Assembly (NCBI GenBank): GCA_034509425.1
Contig: JAVTVJ010000508.1
Span: forward strand, 1,426,001-1,490,000
Direction of reading: 5' to 3'
DNA: 64,000 bases
Source: Eopsaltria australis
Taxonomy: Eukaryota; Chordata; Aves; Passeriformes; Petroicidae
This document shows, in pieces, positions 36,201 to 48,200 of this stretch; positions within the stretch are counted from its first letter, which is position 1; the number at the start of each line of letters is the position of its first letter. Below the pieces are notes generated by a model. The model worked only from the letters and a program-made list of their open reading frames with translations. It did no database searches and was not told where the DNA came from. The position numbers and the translations under genes are program-made.

Positions 36201-39200
36201 AACCAAAACAAATCAGAATTCTACCCTGAAGTAAAGTATTGAAGCTGAAGTTGAGGTGAAGCTAAAATGTCCTCGTGAAAAGAGCTGGAAAGACTGAACT
36301 AACAAAACCATAATTATATTTTAATTTCAGAACAGATTTCCAAGCCTAAGAGTAACCTCATACAGCAGCAGCCTTCAACATAACTAGTGTTTTTGGATCT
36401 AGTGCCAAAAATAGCCAGCCTTGCTGAAGAATGATGCCACTGGGATGTAAACAACATGTGAGATCCCTGAAATGAAGTAGTTACATGTGTCAGCAGTGTT
36501 TTACGGTGAAGCAGAAGACCAAAAAGTGAATTAGTGCAGTTAAGTACTCATGTTTGAACTGTCACTGGAGCAATCCTGCACAGAACTGTAACCTCATGGA
36601 GCTGGGAAATGGAATATGGGGAGGAAAGGGCAAGCAGCTTAGTTTGGTTATTTTTGTATCATTAGCAGCAGATGTAATTTCAGAAAGAAGTGAGAAGGAA
36701 ATGTCTGCATTTAAACAAGCAACAACAAAAATTATTTTTAAATGTTTATGTATACATCAAAAGCAGGAAGCCCGTAAAATGTCTTGAAGACCTGGGTGAG
36801 AAACTAGAGAAAAGGTTTTCCACATGTAATTCTAAAATTCACTAGTAGTGTATGCAATATCATTCAAAATCCACAAACACGCAATAAGAATTAATTTCTC
36901 AGGAAGAAGGAATTTTGGAAAGGATTAGGAAAGACTTTGTATGTGTAAAGCTCTAAGCAGAGCTTTAAAGTTCAATTCAATTGTTTGTAAGGCTCAGAAG
37001 AATAAGAATTCAAGATATTTTTTACTAACATAACCCCTGTAACAGTTGGATTGCTTTAAAATATTGCTTTAAAATATTGCTCAAGAAGGGAAAAAAACGT
37101 GGGACTATTAAAAAAACCAACAAAAAACAAGCAAACAAAAAACCCCACATAACAACAAAAAAACCTGCTAGTTAAAACATAAGCTTCATTCTGGTTTGGG
37201 AGCCACCAAGGATCCTGATATGGACTTTCAAAGTGCAGACTTTGACTTATTTTGTGATGGTGTCTCCATAGTTAATTTTGTTCTATCTCACTAACTGGAA
37301 TATAGGACCTAAATATTTAATGAGTAAAGACAAACTCATTTCTTGCCTCCATATTGCTCAGTCCAAAACTCCCTACAGGGACAAGTTTCCCTACTGATTT
37401 AAATTGATATCTGTGTTCTCAGAATTTAAAGTTATAGTTTAAGAATAGCACCACTCCACAATTGTCGGTTCTTAGTCTCAGGCCCTGGTGCTGCTGGAGA
37501 AGTCACAGCTGAGCTGAGGAAGAGGAGGCCTAGCCTTGGCTTGAAGCCACCTTTGTACCTCCTGGGGCCTTGCCTCACTGTGCCTCGGCACCACCCAGGG
37601 TCCAGAATTGGCATGGAGAAGACAAGGAGGCTGAGAATTACCTGTCTATGCACTGGCATATGAGGGCAAATATATTATTTCTCCTCTGGAGCATTTCTAA
37701 TGTGGAAGACAGCCTGCTGGAGGTGTGTCCAATGGCCTCACCACTGATCAGTGCTTGCCTCCAATTTCAGGACACTTAAAAACCGAGGCCACAAACCGTC
37801 TGCAGCAGAGACACATGCAGTGAGACACGTTTATGTGCCACCACCTGTATGTTACAGAGAGAAGCCATGAAGTGCATGTTCAGCTTTACAGGAGGAGACC
37901 AGCACTGTGCACAGAGGCTCCGGTGCTCACTAGTGTCTCACTGGAGCAAACCGGCTGGTGGGCAGTAAGATCTGGTCTCATTCAGAGTTCTACCTATAAG
38001 TTATATCTGCCCAGACTTTGAGCTCCCTGTGTCTGCAGAAAAGAAAGATAGAGCTAAGGAGCAAAATCATTGTTATTGTCAGACCTTCTTATTTGTTTAC
38101 CTGCATATTTTGTCTAAATGGACGCAGAATATTACTTTTAGGAACGGTATGCTCTCATTTGGAATTGACACTAATGAATGCAAGGCCCTTTCCCCCTCTT
38201 GTTTGTACCATCAAATTAATTAGCTCTATTGTGACATCAGTATTTTTCTCAAGTAGTTCAAGGCTTGAGCGTTTTCCTTTCTTTTTCTAAAGGGCATCTT
38301 CAGTGCCCTTTGTCTACCATAAGAATCATGCATCACTTGTATTTTTCACAACTAATGCTGTTTATTATAAAAGCTGATTGTGATGTGAAGATTGTTATAC
38401 TGTGTGGCAAATTGCCCAAACAATTACTGTAAATGCATGAGCCATAAACTGTACTGCCAAGGACACTGGTAGGTTAGCTCCTATAAAAGAAACAATTAGA
38501 GTCTGAGGTGAAAATAATAGAGATGAGATGACAGTTATTGAAAAGGCAGAACATCCAGTTTAATGTTGTAAATACAGGTTTGTAGATTACACTGATGGTT
38601 CTAAAGTGTTCATGACTTATTGAATGGAATAGAATATTCCATACTTTAGAATGGGGCCATAATTATTATTTCCTTTTAATTGTGATGTCTGATGCATTTG
38701 TGAGCAGTTGTTGAGAACATTTTCACATTATACTGATTCTATTTCTAAATTATCATCCTGCTTCAAGGGTTGGAGGTTTTTTTATTATTTTTCTTTCTTC
38801 GCATTTTGTTGTTCAGGGTCTGTTCTGAACAAAGTATTTTCTCTTGAGGAACGTGGAGTGCTTAGAGGGTTACAGCAATAATTATTTCAGTTTCAGCCTA
38901 CACACTTCACTGCTTTAAATCATCATTAGAAGTTTCATCCCTCAGCAACTCCTGCTGAGACAGTCTTAAACTCCAAGAAACAATTAGATAAGAATAGCTA
39001 ATCTTTATAGCAACTTGTATATAAAGGTATTGATAAGAATTTGCCAGAAATTAAGGGAATATATTTTTTTCTTAGAAATAATCTAAATACCGAAAAAGGT
39101 TGTTTATGATTGCTAAAGAATTTCAATAATTCAAACCAGATTTGGAGTATATGAAGATTAGGGTGCATAAAAAAAAGATGTGCACCCTACAAGAGGATGT

Positions 39201-42200
39201 GTTGCAATAAACTGTGGTATATATAAGGAAAATGCAAGAAAATTGACATTACTACCTGAGAATATTAAACAGTCCTCTGAGTTTTTTTTTTTAAGACAAC
39301 AAATAGGGATCAAAGAAAATGAAATAAAATTCTAATATTAGACCCTAGGGAGAGCACTAAACAACTGGACACAGACTTAGGGCTGTCCAAGAAGCCAGAG
39401 GTACTGGACACATAAAATCAGAACAGGGAGGGTTCTTCCCAGGGTTTAGAGGAGAGGAGAAAGTGAGCAGCAGAGCAAAAGTAGCAACCAGCTAAGGGCA
39501 GTTGTTGTGAGCAGCCTGTGTGAGTTCTAAACGACTAAATCTATTAGTCAGGGGAGGCTGGAAAAACCTGTGAAGTGGTTCTGAAAGCAAGTTGCAAGGA
39601 AACTAAGTACTCACCTAAAACACTTTTCAGGGAAATGCTGTAGGTAGTTTTCAAGTTTTTGTATACCATGAAAAAAGGACGATCTTAGTATGAGGTAGGA
39701 GTGTCAGAGCTGTGCTGGAATTTGATGGAGCTGCACTAAAGCTCAGGAAGGTGTTGGGGAGCAGAGCTGGGGAGGTGGCAGAGCTGTGGGCCTGGGCAGT
39801 GGCTGCATCCTCAGGCTGAATTAACTGCTCCTTTCCAAAACTCAAGGCAGAGTCCTGGGAGCTAGACCTTAGGTACAGCAGAAGCCAACAGCTGCACTAA
39901 TTAGAGACAGACCAAGCCTGCACAGAGCAGTATGAGTGCAGTGTGGAGAACTGCTGTCTGTGCTGACAACAAAACAGAGGACAGCTGAAGCTCAGCCAGC
40001 ACCATTCCTCAGTTCTGGATTCCTAATGCATACTCCTGAATTTTGACTTCTCAGGTGGCTTTACCTGGAATATGATCAATTCCCACCTAAAAGCGTTTTG
40101 GCTGCAAATGATCCCTCCTTGTGGAGATGTCATGTTATACATGCCTGCACCATAACACTGTTATTATATGTCATGTGTGGCAGTATCACGGCCTTCTGTT
40201 TATATGTTTAATTTTTTTCAGGAGGTATTTAAAAAATAGAAGCACAACAGAAAAATAATTTTATGTAAACAATGCAGGAAATGATAATTCAAAATTATTC
40301 TAGATTCAAAACCGATTGAGATCACAAAGGAAAAGAGTCAGAAGGAAAAACTGCAGAAAAAATCAACATCTATAAATGAAGTGCTGTATGAACACTAAGT
40401 AGAAATAACTGAATAATATTTTAAAATATTACCATTGCAACTGATCCTGTTAAAATGAAGTTGTATGTAAAGTAGGAGCCCTTATTATGAATCTAGGCAA
40501 GATTGATTTTCCTATATGACCTTCAACTACCAGCAGTGTTAGAGAAGGCTCAATCTAGTTCTTAGTAAATAGGTGTCACCCAGCAAATGGGACTGACACT
40601 AATTAGCTTCCTTGTTGATAGTCAGGAAAGAGAGGACAGAGGCAGAAGATGGTGTGGTGCACTCATTATTAGAGCAGTAGGTGAGGGCATTTGCTGGCTG
40701 GCTTGGCAAAGGAGGCTGGCACTGTGGCTGCTGCTTGGAAACTACCCTGGGAATAGAAGACTTCACTTCCAGGAGAGTCAGTCAAGCAAACTTCACAAGC
40801 ATTTTGAATGAAAACAGAGCCACAAAGAACCTCTATTTAAATGTTTGAAATTTGAGGAAGGCAATATTAACCTACAGTATTTCTCCACCTTGAGGAAACA
40901 CCCCTCAATTTTTGTCTTCTCATCTAAGAAAAGGGGCTGTTACCAGAGAAGGACAGAAGGTGAGTGTAGAGAAGGACAATAAAGGACTGTCAGTAACTTC
41001 TACACAAGGAGAAATTAGAAAAGAAGTTTGGAAAGTGAAGCTGAAAAAGATGCTCAGAATAAGCGATATATGGTATTATGATTAAAAGTATCAAGGGGGA
41101 CAATTGATCAAGAGACCAGCTGTAAGGGAATTTAAGCATTTTTTCTGCAAAGATAATTCCCGGTAGGATTCAGACAATGTTTGTAATAAATCTATTTTTA
41201 TTAAGATTATTGGATTGGTGTTATCCAGGGGATTATATTTTCCAATTACTAATATTTTCATTTTTTGGTCTTAGTTTATGATTGAAGCAGGGACATGGGT
41301 GGCACAGAACAAAATGCATGGCCTGACTTGGGATGAGAATAATCATCGCCTCAAAGCAAACAAAGTCCCAAGAAATTAGTCTTTATTTTCTAGCTCATTA
41401 AAAAAGACCTTGAGTTTTAATAGCAAAACATTCATACAATTTTTTTAAAGTATAGATGTATATCTGTCCATTTGAAGATTTTAGTGCCATCCAGTCTGAA
41501 CCAGGAGCCCAACACCAATTTAGTGCCAGGCTCAAACCTTTAATATAGCACTGTCTATCCCCAAATCTCATGACTATGGGTACGAAGACTGCAGAAGAGC
41601 CCTTTGCATAGTAAGTCAGTTATACCTCAAATTAAACTATAGCAATTATAAGCAGGAACACTGCCACTTTTTTCAGATCCTTTCATAGCTCTGTCATGAT
41701 TGTTGTACCTTATTGTGATAGCCATGTAGCAATGTGAAGAACCTGTTCAGAAGTGTTACACAGCTGTTTTATATGCAGATTGGTCAGAAGATTCATTGAG
41801 TCATTTGACAGAATGGGCTAAGTATTTCATAAACAGAGAACCTCTTTCAAAAAGATTCTCCAGGGCAGTGTTAAAAAGTCTGTTGAGAGATCCATTGTGA
41901 ATTAGCAATGCAGGACCTTTCTAGTGGGATATCTATCTCAGGGCCAAGCTGTTGAAAAAGAGTCAGGAGTCAAGTTTTCTGAGGGCTAGGCTTGGCCTAA
42001 TGTCAGAGGATGCTTCATAGGTTGCTATTTTGTGTGGAAGAGGCATGATCAAATATCAAAATGGTTTTGTAGAAAGGAGCTGGGGGTAGTGTCCCTTTAA
42101 TCTCTTGCTTCTTTCTCCCACTGCTTTAAAAGATTGGAGGGGAGAAACGTCAAATTGTATCTGTTTTGGATAAATGTGAGAGGAGAAAAACATTAACCTA

Positions 42201-45200
42201 TGTTGCCTCTGGTCTTTTTCTGAATCTCCCATGCGAAAAACAGGAAGGAGCAGTCTCCTCCTGGTGTGTCAGAAGAGAGTATTTCCTAGAGGCTGCCTGC
42301 AGTGTGCTGAGGCACGTACACAAGAAGGCAGTGAGTACCTTAGATGGACCGTAGAGAGAGAGGTGGCAGTCGGGTGAGACTAAGACACAGATACCACTCC
42401 TGGAGAGGAGAACAGAAAGGGTGACCACAAAAAAAACCATAGACAGTTGTTCTTGAGAGAGGGCAACTATCATCTAAATCTTGGAAAGCAATTGTAAATT
42501 CAGTAAGTATCTCAATAGGATAAAAATCCCAGGTGTTACCATGACAAGATAACTTTTATAACCTTTTTTCATTTTTCACATGCTTACTACCACACAGCAA
42601 GAAGACAGCTGCGTGATAGGTATCAATATTTCTATCAAGGAGACATGGGAAAAAACTAGGAGACACTGGTTCAGATTTACTAGGGTAGCTGTGGAAACTG
42701 ACAAATTCCCCAACCCTCTACCATAACACGAAGAGTTTCAGCCCAGCGTATCTTATGTTTATCACCCAGCATCTATAAATGTTATTGCAGGCACAATTGT
42801 GCATCAAAACAAAATGTAAATGCCAATCCACTTGGTGCACCTATGTACAAGGTAAGAAAAACCTGCCAGCTTTGCCTAGTCCACATTCAGTTGTGTAGCC
42901 CAGTGCCCTTTAGGACTACAGCTGGTAACCAGCAGTAATAAATCTTCAGGTTTAGTGTTAGAGTATCAGCTGGTTTCACAAGTCAGGAGGAGAGGGGAAA
43001 GACACGCAGAAAGCCAAGCCCTCTATTATGCTTTGGCATGTCAACTAATACTTCTTGTGTGTGTCACTGAAGGTCTAGGGATCAAATAGCCACTTCTAAC
43101 ATTCTCCCACGATGTTTAAAGGTCTTACCCTCTCCTTTGCCCTAAGGCAAGAACTTCATTTAACTCTCAAAGAATTTGTTTGGACCATTTTTTCCACCTT
43201 TAGTAGATGAGAAGATAACCCACATTTTGTATTAAAAATACCACGGGGAATTGGTTCTCTGGACCTACACTGCAGCTGAATTCATTGCTTCAATTTCAGA
43301 GTTGTGGTGCTGGGACTGGATCACGGCTTAAAGTTCATAATCAGAATAAACAGCTCAAATGACACTGGTAGTCAATGCAGTGATTAAATATGACTCCAGC
43401 GCTCTTAACTAATGTTGCACTAACTTTAAACATCTTTTCAAGACTAACATTTAGCAAAGTCAACATGAATGTAATGGAACAATTTTTTTTCCAACTGAAC
43501 ATTTACGAACTGTTGTACCTGAATGGGGGACAGGAGACAGTATTGAAATGGTCATTTACAGCCTGGTTCAATTTGCAAAATAGATATCTTTCTAAACAAA
43601 AGAATCATTGAACATACAGGAGTTCATTTAGCAATGTACTTCTGTTTTTCCAAAGGTCCTTAATCAGCAATCTGAAAGAGCATCTGGTCCTGTAAATATT
43701 AACATTCAAGCATAGTTTTACACATGAAGAATTCTACAAAGTTCAGTGACACTCCTGATGTTCATTAAATTATTTATTGTGCCTATTGCAGGATCAACCT
43801 AGTTGCTGAATTAAAAAGTTCTAAGAGTCAGTCATAATAGTGTTACAGTATTGACATATTTAAATAAGCTGATGAAATTGCAGCAACTAAAAAAAAAGCC
43901 GTACCAGTGTAAAGCCATGAAATGCACGTATAATACAAGTATTTATCATGGCTGAGAAATGACACCCAGATTACAGAGCACTGGTTTTATATTATTTCAT
44001 GCAAACAACTGAAAAAGCTTTGTAGCAACCAATATTTCCCACACAATATAACACAATTTTCTGTTCTGTAGCATTGGTGAGAGCAGTTTCTAAAGTAGAC
44101 CATGGAAATGAATGAGAAACCACTGATACTAATAAATTCCAGAGTAAATACTGTGCTGGGATTTCCAGTACAGCAATATGTTATTTTCATAACATATTGT
44201 TCCCTTAAATTTTAGAAGCTTCTTTTAATATTTCTAGAGCAATAAATGGATGGCAGATGGGTGGCACAGTTTACAACCACCAAAAGCAAAAATGTGACAG
44301 GTTTTCAGCTTTCAGGTACTCTCCAATTAGGAGACCACAAGTACAGGAAGAATGTGTCTTTGTCTATGCCTGCCATTCTCATCCATATCTTCCACCTGTT
44401 TTTTTAACACTTCTGTGATAGCAGTCAAAGACTTAAGCCATTAACCTAAATATCTATCTTTAGGGTCTTTAGTAAGTTTCATAGTTCAAATAGTATGCAT
44501 GCCCAGATTTTGAAATATTATTATTAAAGAAACAAAAAAAAAACATTGAGTGTAGTTTCTGGCCAAGTAGGAATGTTCTCTATAGAGTATTTTTCAAGTG
44601 GTTTATCTTAGCTTATTTTAAATTACTTTGGAGAGTAAGGCTGCAGCAATTTCCTCAAAAGATAACCCTAGAGTTGCTATTAAGAAGCATTCCTTATACT
44701 CAAACTCAGTTCCACAGCTTGCTTTTATCCCTCATGTCTGAATAATAGATTTTAGAGCACCTTAAATAATTATTCTGTGTCCCTGATAATTATGGTCTTC
44801 AAGTACATGGAAAATACTTGGTTTTGTGCCAGTCCTACCTAATTCTACAACTGAGAAAGAATGACAATGACCAGGAGGCAAGAGAAAGTCTGGGAATACT
44901 AAGTCACATTAAACACAGAGAGAGGAGTGTTCCTCTTAGCTGGCTCCCTCTGAATGGATAGCTTCTCTAGCAGCTGCTCTCCTGATAAAAACAGTGACTG
45001 CAGTCACTTCCTATTAATAGCAATAAACTTTAGTCAAATCCCATATCTGTATGCTGATCAAGATGTATCTCATGACTTAAAATGCCAGAAACAACCTTGA
45101 GATTAAATAGAGGTGCACAAAGAAGATGTGTGTTTTAACACCTTTCCTGCTTTTCTTTTCCCTTCCTGATTGTGGTGACACATAATCAAAAGAACAAGGA

Positions 45201-48200
45201 TTGAAAGGGAACATAAATTAAATGCCATATTTTAAATGGACCAGATGGGAATGATACAGTTGTTCCTCATAGCAAAGTGCATGAGAGCCTGTTTCCAAAC
45301 ATCTTTGTCAGAAGCCTTTGATTTTTTTTTTTTAAACACATCATGAGCTTGTGGGAAAGACCAAGAGGAGCTGAAGCAAAACTGCATTTCTCAGCACAGC
45401 CTAGGCACTGGTCTGCCATCTGCCTGGGAAGACTGACTGAGCACAGTGCTGAGTCTTCAGCAACTTTTACTTCCTTTTCCACCCATCACAAAGGAGATGA
45501 TCAGCAGCTGAAGAAGGAAAAGTACTCACGCACAGAAGAAATTTTCTCACTGACAGTTGTTTAGAGACCATTCAGTATTTATGCTGTCAAATCTGGCATT
45601 GGCAGCCCACAGACATAGGGGTTTCAATCTCTTCTTTCTCGCTGTGCATTGTAAAAAGAGCAGCTCTTTTAAGAGCCGTTGCCCTGCTCTATGTTGTGTT
45701 TTAAAGAGGCATCATGGAGGCAAGGGAATTGATGCACTATTACTCAAAAAGTCTAGCAATTACAAAAAAAAAAAGAAGCATAGGATCAATATCAGCTGGA
45801 TCACAGTGATACACTTGTGGATCAGCTCAGAGTGATATATTTGTGGGCTCATAGAACTAAGGGGGGATAGCTCAAACAATTATGACAAAACTGCTAGCCT
45901 TCCCCTTCCTTGTGGAAGGACAGGAGCCCAAACACACTTTTGTGAAACAATTCTCATGCTTATCAGCCATTTTTGTGGTGCTGTTGCTTTTGCTCTTGAC
46001 CAATGGCAAACCAAGGCCAAGCACAGAAATGGGATGTAGCATCCCAAGAGACAGGGGACATGGCTTCCATAACTCTGTCCCTGCACCTTTCAGCGTGATC
46101 TGCAGGAATTTGCCTCACCCAACACCCAGCCAGTTTCCGGCTGATCAGACCAATGCAGGAGCCTGGTGTCCACGATACAATCATGTGGTCCAAATCTGAG
46201 GACAGGGAAGAATTCACGTTCAGACTCATTATCCATATCCCAAAAGCAGGGAGTCAAAAAAAGAGAAAAGAGTGGAGCTGATACAATTAATTTATGTTTT
46301 TCTGACTTTTATATATATATAAAAATAATTCTTTTATGTATGTATGTATAAATGGGATGGAAATTTTATTGGTAGAAGCTTTTTCATTTCCAGTGAGTCT
46401 TGAAATTTTATGGGTCACTTTTTCTCCTGAAGTATATTTATGTCTATGCACAAGTTAACCAAACACTTTCATATAGACCAAAGCATAAATTAATTAATTT
46501 AAACATTATTTTCCCAAACTGTATTCTGTCCCTGTGCATCTTTTGAAGACTTTTGAAAACAACAAAAATTGTTAAAGTTTATGAGGGAATTTTAGATTGT
46601 TAAAATACAGCTAGAACCAAATACTTCATGAAACATTAAGAGAAGACTATTTGTTCATACCTAAACATGGAAGAAAAAAACTTGAAATAGTCACATTATT
46701 GTGTTTACCCAGTAACTTCCTCTGAAAGTGCATATTATTCCTTTCATTTAACTAACGCAACTAATCCTTGCTAATGACATTTAATGAGCCACACAAGTAT
46801 GCCCTTGAGTGGATCAGATTCTCTGCTTAAAAAACATGATCCTTTCATGTCTCAATTTTTAACTGCAGAGGTAAATTGTACATTTTAAGAGAAAGTATAA
46901 ATATCTCAGGGCAAAAGTTAAAATTAAAAATGTTATTACAGGTTTCTAAATTTGAAACAGAGGCATAAATGGGTGTCCTTTTAAATTATCCTTCTATTCA
47001 GATTTCTGTGAAGAAACTTTTAATTTAAGATGTCCAACTCATGGGTATGGATAGCAATATTCCCTACTGGTCACTTTATTGTGAGAATCATAGATAAAAT
47101 TGCTTTTACTTCTGTCTATTTGCAATGCTGCAACTCCAAGGACAAGCTAGTTATGGTTGAGAACCACCCCCTTTTTGCTAAATGTTCTATAACCACCCAG
47201 CATAGCACATACAAATGCTGCAGAGTTTATCATCCTAACTAAAAGTAAGAGGAGAGAGAGATGGGCTGGTGGAGGAGAGCTGGTAAATGGGCAGCACTGC
47301 TCAATGTGAGATGGAGTAACAGCATACCAGCAGCCTCACTTTGCCAGTTTTGGGGGGTTTGTTTTCCTTGTGCTTTTTTCGAGATATCAAAGCAAAGGAG
47401 TTTTAATGAGGGTCTGAAGGAGAATAATGAGGTACTTTTGCAGATGTCTGCAGGGTGTTCCTCCTCACTCAAAGGGGAAACATGTACAAAGACACTTTGA
47501 AAAACAAGTGAGCAATGGAAGTTGGCATCTTAGTTCTTTTGAAACAAAAGGCCCTGACGCTGACCTCATTTACACTGACGAAAGCTGTGACTCTTGTGAA
47601 GTCAATGAAGTCCCTGTAGCATAAAATTAGTCCTGGATTACAATCTGCCAGAACTGTCTTTCAGAAACCTTGGTGACCGAGACAAAATCCAAAGATACTT
47701 CGAGCTCATTGTTGCATTTACTGTAAACTCTCTGTACATTTTTCTGCCACTCAAGAGGGTCTTGAAAGTGCATGTTTGTTAACAGTTTGACAGAAATCTG
47801 TAGTAGATCCTAATGTAGACAAGAATCTGACCACTTAGATTGAAACATTTTCAACATACATGTGTATATGAATATATATAAACACATATACACATAAATG
47901 TATACATACATACACATAAATGTATGTATAAACACATCTACACGTATGCATTCCTCTTCAGTCTGACGTAGGGAGAGTCTGATTAGAGACAAAGTAATTT
48001 CATATTAAGAAGAAGGCACGTTGTCTCCTTTCTCATTTTTTAAAACAGCTCTCTGTCTGACTTACACATAAATAATTCAGTATATCCATGTAAAAGAGTA
48101 TCCCCCAGAAGGAAGGCTTCTACAATTTTTGCTAGCACTATGCGAGTCACGGGAAACTTTAGTAAGTTAAACACTTAGGAGTCATGTGACCTTAGGTGCC

